Shown here in pieces: positions 35,554-42,600 of a stretch of 60,118 bases of DNA. The stretch comes from CAZEQK01 sp964514395 (GTDB taxonomy: Bacteria; Bacillota; Bacilli; Tepidibacillales; Tepidibacillaceae), in NCBI GenBank assembly GCA_964514395.1, contig CAZEQK010000019.1:1-60118 (forward strand). Reading direction: 5' to 3'. The notes beneath the pieces are model-generated. The model did no database searches, was not told where the DNA came from, and worked only from the letters and a program-made list of their open reading frames with translations. Made by a program: the position numbers and the translations under genes. The first letter of the stretch is position 1. Each line of letters opens with the position of its first letter.

Positions 35554-35584
35554 AAAAAGAAAATGGGTTTTATAAACTCATTTT
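35554..35584 (-). other. Terminator-like hairpin in the rpoB leader
   Basis: On the minus strand AAAATGAGTTT (35584-35574) pairs with AAACCCATTTT (35570-35560), with one G-T wobble and a 3-nt loop, followed by CTTTTTG. It lies 40 nt upstream of the rpoB start, downstream of the likely promoter. It has few G-C pairs and may be a weak attenuator or processing site. Confidence 0.45.
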
Positions 35585-35588
35585 TACG

Positions 35589-35617
35589 ACTATAATATGA
35601 TTTCTTTCCATTTTCAA
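35589..35617 (-). promoter_or_regulatory. Candidate sigma-A promoter of rpoB-rpoC
   Basis: TTGAAA (35617-35612), a 17-bp spacer and TATAGT (35594-35589) on the minus strand, about 70 bp before the rpoB start. It agrees with the presence of a terminator upstream at rplL. Confidence 0.6.
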
Positions 35618-35672
35618 CTAAAACCATTCTCTATATTTAAAAAAATATTGTCAAATAGCGATAAATATGGTT

Positions 35673-35681
35673 ATTATAGCA
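35673..35681 (-). promoter_or_regulatory. Candidate extended -10 promoter upstream of rpoB
   Basis: TGCTATAAT (35681-35673), a perfect extended -10 box (TGNTATAAT), lies between ybxB and rpoB. No good -35 box is seen 17 bp upstream, which extended -10 promoters tolerate. It could provide a second start for rpoB-rpoC. Confidence 0.5.
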
Positions 35682-35736
35682 TACGCATTTTGTAATGTTA
35701 TCACAAGAGAAATCTTTAGTCAAGACTTGAATATTT

Positions 35737-36348
35737 TTATTTTTTGCTTTTTATAATATAGTAACCATTACTACGTTCCACTTCTTCTACTGAAAAAAAT
35801 ACCGTTTTTAATTTCTTAATAGCTGATGGTGCTCCTTGCTTTTTTTGTATTACAATCCACAATTCACCATCGATATTTAAATAGTCATAGGCTTTTTCAA
35901 ACATATTGTAAATGACTGATTTCCCAGCTCTAATCGGAGGGTTTAATAAGATATAATCAAAGGTTTGGTGTTTTAAATTTTCAAATCCATTACTCTGTAT
36001 AGCAGCAATTCGTATTTCTTCCTTTATAAGCTGCTTATTTAGATTAATATTATAGGTTGCTAAAGTTACTGCCCGATGATTAATATCAGATAATACAACT
36101 TCTCCATTTTGAAGCATAGAAGCAATAATAATCCCAACTGAACCATATCCACATCCCAAATCAAGTATTTTGCCAGAGATTGGAACAGAAAATGTATGAA
36201 TCAATAATGAAGTCCCAAAATCAACCTTGTTTTTAGAAAAGACTCCTGCATCCGTTTTAAAAACGTAGTCATGCTCATTTATATTGTAATGAATCATTCT
36301 TTCGTCATGATCAACGATTGGGTTTGTTGAATAATAGTGCTCTATCAT
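35737..36348 (-). CDS. ybxB: Class I SAM-dependent methyltransferase, RsmC-like (YbxB)
   Basis: The 203-aa protein is a small RsmC/MTS-domain methyltransferase, related to enzymes that form N2-methylguanosine in 16S rRNA. I see the SAM-binding motif LDLGCGYGSVGI (about 62-73), acidic DINHRAV after beta-2, and catalytic loop LLNPPIRAGKSV (the NPPIR motif of N2-guanine methyltransferases). It lies between the rplL terminator and rpoB, its usual site. The target base in this family is not certain in Firmicutes. Ribosome site is weak (GTGAGTG). Confidence 0.88.
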   Translation of the reverse strand: MIEHYYSTNPIVDHDERMIHYNINEHDYVFKTDAGVFSKNKVDFGTSLLIHTFSVPISGKILDLGCGYGSVGIIIASMLQNGEVVLSDINHRAVTLATYNINLNKQLIKEEIRIAAIQSNGFENLKHQTFDYILLNPPIRAGKSVIYNMFEKAYDYLNIDGELWIVIQKKQGAPSAIKKLKTVFFSVEEVERSNGYYIIKSKK

Positions 36349-36392
36349 GCAAAATCACTCACTTCAACTTTACTTTATTAACTATATTAGCC

Positions 36393-36422
36393 AAAAAACC
36401 CGCTGTTTAGTACAGCGGGTTT
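36393..36422 (-). terminator. Terminator after rplL
   Basis: AAACCCGCTGT (36396-36406) pairs with ACAGCGGGTTT (36412-36422), an 11-bp G+C-rich stem with loop TTAGT and a T-run on the minus strand. It separates rplJ-rplL from ybxB-rpoB. Confidence 0.92.
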
Positions 36423-36436
36423 ATGTTAACTAATTA

Positions 36437-36802
36437 CTATTTTAATTCTACAGTTGCTCCTGCTTCTTCTAATTGAGCTTTAATAGTCTCAGCTTCTTCT
36501 TTAGCAATTTTTTCTTTAATAGCTTTTGGTGCATTATCAACTAGTTCTTTTGCTTCTTTTAATCCAAGTCCAGTAATTCCACGAACCGCTTTAATTACAT
36601 TGATTTTAGAAGCTCCTGGGTTAGCTAATATTACATCAAATTCGCTTTGCTCTTCAACAGCGTCAGCAGCTGCTCCGCCACCTACTACAGCCATAGGTGC
36701 TGCTGCAGTTACGCCAAATTCCTCTTCAATAGCTTTTACTAAGTCGTTTAATTCTAATACTGACATGTTTTTTATCGCTTCAATCATTTCTTCTTTAGTC
36801 AT
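36437..36802 (-). CDS. rplL: 50S ribosomal protein L7/L12
   Basis: L12 forms the flexible stalk that recruits translational GTPases, present in multiple copies on L10. The 121-aa protein has the N-terminal dimer domain (1-30), an Ala-rich hinge (AAAPMAVVGGGAAAD) and the C-terminal factor-binding domain with KINVIKAVRGITGLGLKEAK. GGAGGAATTAAA precedes the ATG. Normal length. Confidence 0.98.
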   Translation of the reverse strand: MTKEEMIEAIKNMSVLELNDLVKAIEEEFGVTAAAPMAVVGGGAAADAVEEQSEFDVILANPGASKINVIKAVRGITGLGLKEAKELVDNAPKAIKEKIAKEEAETIKAQLEEAGATVELK

Positions 36803-36832
36803 TTTAATTCCTCCAATTATATATAAATTTTA

Positions 36833-37330
36833 TTAAGCTTCTTGAGTTTCGTTTTTCTCAGCAACAGCTTTAACTGCCAATGCCATATTACGTATTGGTG
36901 CTTGTAATACACTAAGCAACATTGATAGTAATCCTTCTCTTGAAGGTAAGGAAGCAAGTTCCTTTACTTTTTCAAGATTCACAACACTACCTTCTAGGAC
37001 ACCCACCTTGATCTCTAATGCTTCATGCTTCTTTGCAAAATCAACTAAAATTTTCGCTGGAGCAACCACATCTTCATTACTAAATGCAATGGCTGTAGGT
37101 CCTTTTAAAAATTCATCGATTTCTGAAAGCTCAGCATTTGCAGTAGCACGACGAACCATGTTGTTCTTTAATACTTTGTACTCGATTCCTGCTTCGCGCA
37201 GATTCTTTCTTAATTCAGTAACTTCAGCAACATTTAAACCGCGATAATCAGTTAATATCGTTGTCTTACTATCACGTAATTTTTGCGTAATATCAGCTAC
37301 TAATTGCTCTTTTTGTTCTTTAACACCCAC
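36833..37330 (-). CDS. rplJ: 50S ribosomal protein L10
   Basis: L10 anchors L12 dimers to the ribosome and, with L12, represses its own operon by binding the L10 leader. The 165-aa product has SKTTILTDYRGLNVAEVTEL and YKVLKNNMVRRA in the rRNA-binding half, and C-terminal helix residues for L12 binding. Start is GTG (37330), 7 nt from GGAGGTG. Confidence 0.97.
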   Translation of the reverse strand: MGVKEQKEQLVADITQKLRDSKTTILTDYRGLNVAEVTELRKNLREAGIEYKVLKNNMVRRATANAELSEIDEFLKGPTAIAFSNEDVVAPAKILVDFAKKHEALEIKVGVLEGSVVNLEKVKELASLPSREGLLSMLLSVLQAPIRNMALAVKAVAEKNETQEA

Positions 37331-37334
37331 TTAT

Positions 37335-37522
37335 TAACACCTCCATTATCAAGATGACCGTAAACCCTTCATCATAACCACTGTTATTAATCTTCAGTAA
37401 TCATTAAAAAAATACCTTCGCAAACAGCAAAGGTATTTTACAATCTGAAGTAATCAATTAAACAGATTATATAATTACCTCGGTAGGAAATTAAGCAACA
37501 TGGCACCTACTGTCTACGGTAT
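37335..37522 (-). ncRNA. L10 leader RNA of rplJ-rplL
   Basis: The intergenic leader contains, near its 5' end on the minus strand, ACCGTAGACAGTAGGTG and then GCTTAATTTCCTACCGAGGT. This matches the conserved core of the L10_leader family, bound by the L10-L12 complex. It is followed by an intrinsic terminator hairpin before the rplJ ribosome site, so control is probably by attenuation. Confidence 0.8.
37406..37439 (-). terminator. Attenuator terminator inside the L10 leader
   Basis: On the minus strand AAAATACCTT (37439-37430) and AAGGTATTTT (37418-37409) form a 10-bp stem with an 11-nt loop, followed by a run of T (37412-37406). It lies between the L10-binding structure and rplJ. It can lower transcription into rplJ-rplL when the leader is bound. 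Confidence 0.75.
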
Positions 37523-37565
37523 TAATTATTTTTTTATTACAAACTATATAATATATAAAATAGAT

Positions 37566-38261
37566 TTATTTTGCAACCTTAGATAATGACACTTTCACAC
37601 CAGGTCCCATTGTTGAACTTACGGTTACATTACGAATATATTGCCCTTTAGCAGCCGCTGGTTTAACTTTGACCAATGTATCAATGATTGTATTAAAGTT
37701 CTCTACTAGTTTTTCTGTATCAAAGGAAACTTTACCAATAGGTACATGAATGTTTCCTGCTTTATCAACACGATACTCTATTTTACCAGCTTTAATTTCA
37801 TTTACTGCTTTTTCTACATCAAAGGTAACTGTACCTGTCTTAGGGTTTGGCATTAATCCTTTAGGACCTAATACTCTACCTAACTTACCAACTGCACCCA
37901 TCATGTCTGGGGTGGCAACGACAACATCAAAATCAAACCAGCCTTGCTGAATTTTATTTATATAATCGTCATCACCTACATAATCAGCACCTGCAACTTC
38001 AGCTTCTTTCAGTTTTTCGCCTTTAGCAAATACCAATACGCGTTTAACTTTACCAGTTCCATGAGGCAATACAACAGCCCCTCTAATCTGTTGGTCTGCT
38101 TTTTTAGGATCAACACCTAATCGAACAGCAACTTCAACTGTCTCATCAAACTTAGCAGCAGCAACTTTTTTAACAAGTTCTAAAGCTTCTATGGAATCAT
38201 GTGCCACACTAAGATCAATTTGCTTGGTAGCTTCTGAATATCTTTTACTAAGCTTAGCCAT
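37566..38261 (-). CDS. rplA: 50S ribosomal protein L1
   Basis: L1 forms the mobile stalk at the E site and is a known translational repressor of its own mRNA in E. coli. I start at MAKLSKRYSEATKQIDLSVA (38261), behind AAAGGAGGT; an extension to 38303 covers the operator-like motif. The 231-aa protein has the two-domain L1 fold, GPKGLMPNPKTGTVT and VKPAAAKGQYIRNVT. The preceding 27-nt motif resembles the L1 binding site. Confidence 0.97.
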   Translation of the reverse strand: MAKLSKRYSEATKQIDLSVAHDSIEALELVKKVAAAKFDETVEVAVRLGVDPKKADQQIRGAVVLPHGTGKVKRVLVFAKGEKLKEAEVAGADYVGDDDYINKIQQGWFDFDVVVATPDMMGAVGKLGRVLGPKGLMPNPKTGTVTFDVEKAVNEIKAGKIEYRVDKAGNIHVPIGKVSFDTEKLVENFNTIIDTLVKVKPAAAKGQYIRNVTVSSTMGPGVKVSLSKVAK

Positions 38262-38276
38262 CCTTTTACCTCCTTT

Positions 38277-38303
38277 TGTGGTTATTGCGGTTATACCTCC
38301 CAC
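38277..38303 (-). promoter_or_regulatory. Putative L1-binding site before rplA
   Basis: On the minus strand this reads GTGGGAGG-TATAACC-GCAAT-AACCACA. It is 23/27 identical to the copy before rplK (38798-38824). The GUGGGAGG and ACCAC halves mimic the L1 site in 23S rRNA (GGUGGGAGG...AUACCACC). It ends 3-4 nt before the rplA ribosome site, so L1 binding would block initiation. Confidence 0.65.
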
Positions 38304-38346
38304 TGTATTAGGGATTCACCCTAACCGAACTAATCTTACGTAAATA

Positions 38347-38772
38347 TTAGTCCTCTATTACGATACCCATACTACGGGCTGTACCTTCTATCATTCGCAT
38401 AGCCGATTCTACGCTTGCAGCATTTAAATCCGGCATTTTCAATTCAGCTATCTCTCTTACTTTGTCACGCTTTACAGTAGCCACTTTTTTTCTATTTGGC
38501 TCTCCTGATGCTGTCTCTATACCAGCTGCTTTCTTTAATAACACGGCAGCAGGTGGAGTTTTAGTAATGAATGTAAATGAACGATCTTCAAAAACTGAAA
38601 TTTCAACAGGGATGATTAACCCTGCAGAGTCAGCTGTACGAGCATTGAATTCCTTACAAAATCCCATAATATTAACACCTGCTTGACCTAGTGCTGGCCC
38701 AACTGGTGGAGCTGGATTAGCTTTTGCTGCAGGTATTTGAAGTTTAACTACCTTTATTACTTTCTTTGCCAT
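38347..38772 (-). CDS. rplK: 50S ribosomal protein L11
   Basis: L11 forms the stalk base and the thiostrepton-binding GTPase-associated region with 23S rRNA; it also supports RelA activation. I start at MAKKVIKVVKLQIPAAKANP (38772) behind AAGGAGGTG. The 141-aa protein has the Pro-rich PAPPVGPALGQAGVNIMGFC linker (conserved prolines intact) and the C-terminal RNA-binding domain. Confidence 0.97.
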   Translation of the reverse strand: MAKKVIKVVKLQIPAAKANPAPPVGPALGQAGVNIMGFCKEFNARTADSAGLIIPVEISVFEDRSFTFITKTPPAAVLLKKAAGIETASGEPNRKKVATVKRDKVREIAELKMPDLNAASVESAMRMIEGTARSMGIVIED

Positions 38773-38797
38773 GCGACACACCTCCTTAGTCAAAAAA

Positions 38798-38824
38798 TGT
38801 GGTTAGCGGGGTTATCCCTCCCAC
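38798..38824 (-). promoter_or_regulatory. Putative L1-binding site before rplK
   Basis: On the minus strand this reads GTGGGAGG-GATAACC-CCGCT-AACCACA, in the rplK leader. It has the same rRNA-mimic halves as the motif before rplA. In E. coli L1 represses the L11-L1 mRNA from a site at this position, so function here is well supported by analogy. Confidence 0.7.
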
Positions 38825-38873
38825 TTCAAAATCTACAAAATAATGCTCAAGTAAAACCGCATAACAAAATTAA

Positions 38874-38929
38874 TTTACCATAAACAAGTTGCCCATATCA
38901 ATAAAATAAAAAAATCAATTTATGGTAAA
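38874..38929 (-). repeat. 11-bp inverted repeat between nusG and rplK
   Basis: TTTACCATAAA (38874-38884) and TTTATGGTAAA (38919-38929) are perfect inverted copies separated by 34 nt, directly after the nusG stop. On the minus strand the second arm is followed by TTAATTTTG. It could be a weak terminator or a leader structure. Confidence 0.5.
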
Positions 38930-38931
38930 TA

Positions 38932-39468
38932 TCATGATAACTTTTCTACTTGCTCAAAATCTAATTCAACAGGAGTCTCCCTGCCAAACATATTAACTAA
39001 CACCTTTAATTTTTGTTTTTCTCCATTGATCTCATCAATATAACCAACAAAATTTTGGAATGGTCCATCAATAACTTTAACGTTTTCTTTAATGGAAAAC
39101 TTAACTTTTGGACGTGCTTCTTCCATTCCCATTTGTTTAAGAATAGTTTTTGCTTCTTCTTCTAATAGGGGAGATGGTTTGGAACCTGCACCAGATGAAC
39201 CAACAAAACCTGTTACGCCTGGAGTATTACGAACAACATACCATGAATCATCAGTCATTACCATTTCAACTAATACATAGCCTGGAAAGACCTTTTTCAT
39301 AGTAGATTTCTTTTTGCCATCTTTATTTTCAATTTCTTCTTCCATTGGGACTAATACACGAAAGATTTTATCTTCCATTCCCATGGATTCGACACGTTTT
39401 TCTAAATTAGCTTTAACCTTGTTCTCATATCCAGAATAAGTATGAACGACATACCATCTTTTTTCCAT
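38932..39468 (-). CDS. nusG: Transcription elongation/termination factor NusG
   Basis: NusG binds RNA polymerase, modulates pausing, and in Bacillus stimulates pausing at T-rich non-template motifs. The 178-aa protein has the NGN domain (about 1-110, KRWYVVHTYSGYENKVKANL and FPGYVLVEM) and C-terminal KOW domain (KVIDGPFQNFVGYIDEINGE). The nearest strong purine stretch is about 20 nt upstream, so translation initiation may be weak or coupled to secE. Confidence 0.96.
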   Translation of the reverse strand: MEKRWYVVHTYSGYENKVKANLEKRVESMGMEDKIFRVLVPMEEEIENKDGKKKSTMKKVFPGYVLVEMVMTDDSWYVVRNTPGVTGFVGSSGAGSKPSPLLEEEAKTILKQMGMEEARPKVKFSIKENVKVIDGPFQNFVGYIDEINGEKQKLKVLVNMFGRETPVELDFEQVEKLS

Positions 39469-39510
39469 GCTAAAACAGGACGCTTGTCCTTCCCCCCTTT
39501 GTACAGGTAA

Positions 39511-39741
39511 TTACTTCCCTACTCCAAACAATTGCAACAATGAAGAAATGCCAAAATCAACCACAAAAAAGAATACCGTTACAAAAGCTACAGTAGATAT
39601 AACTATTATAGAATAACTAGTAAGTTCTTTACGACTTGGCCAACGCACCTTTTTAAGTTCTTTTACCCCATCACGGATAAAATCAATAATAGAAACGAAA
39701 CTTTTCTTAAAACCACTGCCTATTCTCATTAAGAAAGCCAT
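39511..39741 (-). CDS. secE: Protein translocase subunit SecE
   Basis: SecE clamps the two halves of SecY. I start at the second of two adjacent ATGs (39741), about 5 nt from GGGGGTG; the reading frame extends to 39786 but overlaps rpmG. The 76-aa protein has an amphipathic helix and the conserved VKELKKVRWPSRKEL cytoplasmic motif, then a single C-terminal membrane helix. It is between rpmG and nusG. Confidence 0.95.
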   Translation of the reverse strand: MAFLMRIGSGFKKSFVSIIDFIRDGVKELKKVRWPSRKELTSYSIIVISTVAFVTVFFFVVDFGISSLLQLFGVGK

Positions 39742-39754
39742 CATTACACCCCCA

Positions 39755-39904
39755 TTATCTAGTTTCCCGATGTAATGTGTGATCATTACAGAACTTACAG
39801 AATTTTTTCATCTCGATGCGATCAGGATTGTTTCTCTTGTTCTTATTTGTGGTATAATTGCGTTGTTTGCATTCGGTGCAAGCTAGTGTTACTATAACCC
39901 GCAT
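39755..39904 (-). CDS. rpmG: 50S ribosomal protein L33 (zinc-binding form)
   Basis: This is the 49-aa L33 starting MRVIVTLACTECKQRNYTTN, with GGGAGGTG 7 nt upstream of 39904. Its cysteines CTEC and CKFC identify the zinc-dependent form. A longer frame to 39958 has no ribosome site. First gene of rpmG-secE-nusG, driven by the promoter at 39993-40021. Confidence 0.96.
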   Translation of the reverse strand: MRVIVTLACTECKQRNYTTNKNKRNNPDRIEMKKFCKFCNDHTLHRETR

Positions 39905-39992
39905 GATGTACACCTCCCACGTATGATATAACCGTTGTAAATAGTTAAGATTGACCATGATAATAATGAAATTTTACATGGTTACCTAAATC

Positions 39993-40021
39993 ACTTTATC
40001 ACAATAGATTTTTAATGTCAA
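39993..40021 (-). promoter_or_regulatory. Sigma-A promoter of rpmG-secE-nusG
   Basis: TTGACA (40021-40016), 17-bp spacer, TAAAGT (39998-39993) on the minus strand. It follows the sigH terminator. A leader of about 80 nt to rpmG contains a possible ACCATG/CATGGT long-range pairing. Confidence 0.78.
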
Positions 40022-40125
40022 TAAAATTCCATTGTAGATAAACGCTAGAATACTGTTATCTTAGTCTAGTGATGAACATGATAATTTTGACCTCATAATG
40101 AAACTATTAATGTTATTAAAACAAA

Positions 40126-40148
40126 TAAAAAGACTTCTATATGAAGTC
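40126..40148 (-). terminator. Terminator after sigH
   Basis: GACTTC (40132-40137) and GAAGTC (40143-40148) form a 6-bp stem with loop TATAT, followed on the minus strand by TTTTTA. It ends the long upstream operon 27 bp after the sigH stop. Confidence 0.72.
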
Positions 40149-40174
40149 CCTATTCTACTATTCAATATTTAAGA

Positions 40175-40831
40175 TTAAATTCTTGGTTCATTTCTACCAT
40201 CTAAATACCTTTCAAGCTTTCTTTTGACTCTTTGTAAAGCATTATCAATCGATTTAACATGTCTATCAAGCTCTTCGGCTATTTCTTGATAGGAGCGGCC
40301 ATCTAAATACAGTCTTAACACTCTACGTTCTAACTCACTAAGTATTTCACCCATCTTTTCTTCAATATCATCATACTCTTCTTGATTGATGATTAACTCT
40401 TCGGGATCAGTTACTTTATTTCCACAGATAACGTCTAATAAAGTTCTGTCGGAATCTTCATCATAGATGGGCTTGTCCAATGATACATAAGAATTCAAAG
40501 GAATATGCTTCTGCCTTGTCGCAGTTTTTATTGCAGTGATTATTTGTCTTGTGACACACAACTCAGCGAATGCCTTAAAGGATGCAAGCTTGTCACCACG
40601 AAAGTCGCGGATCGACTTATAAAGTCCTATCATCCCTTCTTGAACGATATCTTCCCTATCTGCTCCTATTAAAAAATAGGATCTTGCCTTAGCTCTTACA
40701 AAATGTTTATACTTATGGATAAGGAATTCAAGGGCTTCGTTATCACCAGCATGTATGTAATGAACTAAGTCTTCATCAGTTATTTGTTCATACTCAATTG
40801 CAACATTTATTACTTTGAGGTTTAAACTCAC
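40175..40831 (-). CDS. sigH: RNA polymerase sigma-H factor
   Basis: Sigma-H (Spo0H) directs transcription of early sporulation and competence genes at the transition to stationary phase. The 218-aa sigma-70 family protein has region 2 (KARSYFLIGADREDIVQEGM and YKSIRDFRGDKLASFKAFAE), and region 4 (LSELERRVLRLYLDGRSYQE, AEELDRHVKSIDNAL). It starts with GTG (40831) behind GGGGGGATC. Location after rae1 and before rpmG is the Bacillales order. No promoter was obvious in the 74-bp gap, so it probably depends on upstream transcription as well. Confidence 0.95.
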   Translation of the reverse strand: MSLNLKVINVAIEYEQITDEDLVHYIHAGDNEALEFLIHKYKHFVRAKARSYFLIGADREDIVQEGMIGLYKSIRDFRGDKLASFKAFAELCVTRQIITAIKTATRQKHIPLNSYVSLDKPIYDEDSDRTLLDVICGNKVTDPEELIINQEEYDDIEEKMGEILSELERRVLRLYLDGRSYQEIAEELDRHVKSIDNALQRVKRKLERYLDGRNEPRI

Positions 40832-40905
40832 AAAGATCCCCCCGCCTACCCATAAAAGAAGTTAAAATCATTATACATTATGTAATCTAGAACAGTCAAT
40901 AAATT

Positions 40906-41421
40906 CTATTTCTTCCTACGCCAATTTTCAAAAAATTTAATCATTTCATCATCTAATGATGAAAATATATCTCTCTTCATTTTTTTATTCTGATTTATGA
41001 TGTTTTTATCAATTGATTTTTTTGTTACTTCTTTTTCAATGGATAGCTCTCTTGCTGAAATTCTTAGTGCGCCTTGACCAAAAATTACTCTTTGCTCTTC
41101 GTAATCTGAAGTAGCCACATAAATTCTTCTTCTTCTATTCGTCATCTGTTTTACTAATCTTTCAATTAAATCATCTGCAGTTTCGTTTTCCTTTGTATAA
41201 TAAATCGTTATTTTTTTATTATTATATTTTTTACCTATGCCAGGAACCTGATGGGCATCAAAAGCAATAATTACATTTCTCCCTGAATAGGATTGGTATT
41301 CAATTAACCAGTTTAATAGTTCATCTCGTGCTTCCTCTAGTCTTCCTTTGATTTTGAGCTCTCTTAATTCTGGCCAATCTCCAATGATATTATATCCATC
41401 AACAATCAGGATCTCTTCCAT
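40906..41421 (-). CDS. rae1: NYN-domain ribonuclease Rae1 (YacP)
   Basis: YacP was identified in B. subtilis as Rae1, an A-site endoribonuclease that cuts certain mRNAs during translation. The 171-aa protein is a single PIN-like NYN domain: LIVDGYNIIGDWPELREL (catalytic Asp), DAHQVPGIGKK, and ETADDLIERLVKQM. Acidic residues of the site (Asp8, Asp-Asp in ADD, Asp in TSDYEEQ) are present. A Lys-rich C-terminus follows. It is 17 bp after rlmB. Role by homology only. Confidence 0.9.
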   Translation of the reverse strand: MEEILIVDGYNIIGDWPELRELKIKGRLEEARDELLNWLIEYQSYSGRNVIIAFDAHQVPGIGKKYNNKKITIYYTKENETADDLIERLVKQMTNRRRRIYVATSDYEEQRVIFGQGALRISARELSIEKEVTKKSIDKNIINQNKKMKRDIFSSLDDEMIKFFENWRRKK

Positions 41422-41438
41422 GGCGATGCCTCCACCAG

Positions 41439-42191
41439 CTAAAAACCTCTTTGTTTGAAAACTTCATACATCATTAATGCTGCAGCTACTGAAGCATTCA
41501 AGGAATTAATATGCCCATTCATAGGTAAATGTACATTAAAATCACACTTTTCTTTTATTAGTCTTGATATCCCTTTTCCTTCACTTCCAATAACTAAACA
41601 AATTGGCATGTTGTAATCAATTTCCTGATATGTTTGTTTTGCAAATGCATCAGTACCTATTATCCAATAACCCTTATCCTTTAGTTCATCTAAAGCCTGG
41701 GACAGATTGGTGACTCTCGTCACTGGAACATATTCAATCGCACCTGCTGAGGTTTTTGCTACCGTACCAGTTAAGCCAACTGCTCTTCTATTCGGTATTA
41801 TGATTCCATCGACACCAACGACATCAGCTGTCCTTAATATAGACCCTAAATTGTGCGGGTCTTCAATCCCATCAAGCATGATTAAAAAAGGGAATCCATC
41901 CTTCCTATCTGATAAATCACTTAATAGCCCATGAAAATCTGCATATTCATAGGCCGCAATTTCGGCGATTATTCCTTGATGATTGGTATTCTGAACCATT
42001 AGATCTAGTTTATTACGTGGGACATATTTAAGAATTATTTTACTCTCTTTTGCTAAGGATAATATGGTTTTTATACTATTCTTATTAACCCCATCAGCTA
42101 TAAATATTTTATTTATTGCATGATTAGCTTGAATAGCCTCAAGTATTGCATTTTTCCCTATAATTAATTCTTTTTGAATATTTTTAATCAT
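41439..42191 (-). CDS. rlmB: 23S rRNA (guanosine-2'-O-) methyltransferase RlmB-like (SpoU family)
   Basis: This SPOUT enzyme 2'-O-methylates a 23S rRNA guanosine (G2251 in E. coli). I start at MIKNIQKELIIGKNAILEAI (42191), which overlaps mrnC by 8 nt. The 250-aa protein shows the substrate-binding N-domain and the knotted SPOUT motifs LDGIEDPHNLGSILRTADVV, VIGSEGKGISRLI and NSLNASVAAALMMYE. Numerous homologues bind tRNA instead, so the exact target is inferred from position. Confidence 0.9.
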   Translation of the reverse strand: MIKNIQKELIIGKNAILEAIQANHAINKIFIADGVNKNSIKTILSLAKESKIILKYVPRNKLDLMVQNTNHQGIIAEIAAYEYADFHGLLSDLSDRKDGFPFLIMLDGIEDPHNLGSILRTADVVGVDGIIIPNRRAVGLTGTVAKTSAGAIEYVPVTRVTNLSQALDELKDKGYWIIGTDAFAKQTYQEIDYNMPICLVIGSEGKGISRLIKEKCDFNVHLPMNGHINSLNASVAAALMMYEVFKQRGF

Positions 42192-42600
42192 TCGGTTCAC
42201 CATCTCGTCCTTCAATATAATTTATTGCCTTGGTAATAATCTGTTCTAAACGCTCTTTTTCATTCGTCAAGTGTAAGTATCCTATAAGGCTTTCAAATGC
42301 AGTGCTATAACGGTAATCCATTACATCTGCATTTTTAGGAATGGTATGAGATTTAGCATTTCTTCCTCTTCTCACTATTTCTGATTCTTCTTCTGTTAGT
42401 ATTGGCTTAATATAATGTAATATTTTTGACTGCGCTTTTGCCGAAACATATAAAATAGCTCGTTTATGAAGAATATTAGGTTTTCCTCCTAAAGAGACCA
42501 CATATTCTCTTATATATAGCTCATATATGGCATCACCTATATAGGCTAAAGTTAGGGCATTCAATTCATTCGGTTTTTTAGATTCACCTATATTATTCAT
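42184..42600 (-). CDS. mrnC: Mini-ribonuclease III
   Basis: MrnC matures the 3' and 5' ends of 23S rRNA in Bacillus. The 138-aa protein has only the RNase III catalytic domain, no dsRNA-binding domain. Motifs are NALTLAYIGDAIYELYIREY (catalytic Asp/Glu) and MDYRYSTAFESLIGYL (Glu of site). Its start overlaps the cysS stop (ATGA) by 4 nt. Confidence 0.94.
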   Translation of the reverse strand: MNNIGESKKPNELNALTLAYIGDAIYELYIREYVVSLGGKPNILHKRAILYVSAKAQSKILHYIKPILTEEESEIVRRGRNAKSHTIPKNADVMDYRYSTAFESLIGYLHLTNEKERLEQIITKAINYIEGRDGEPND

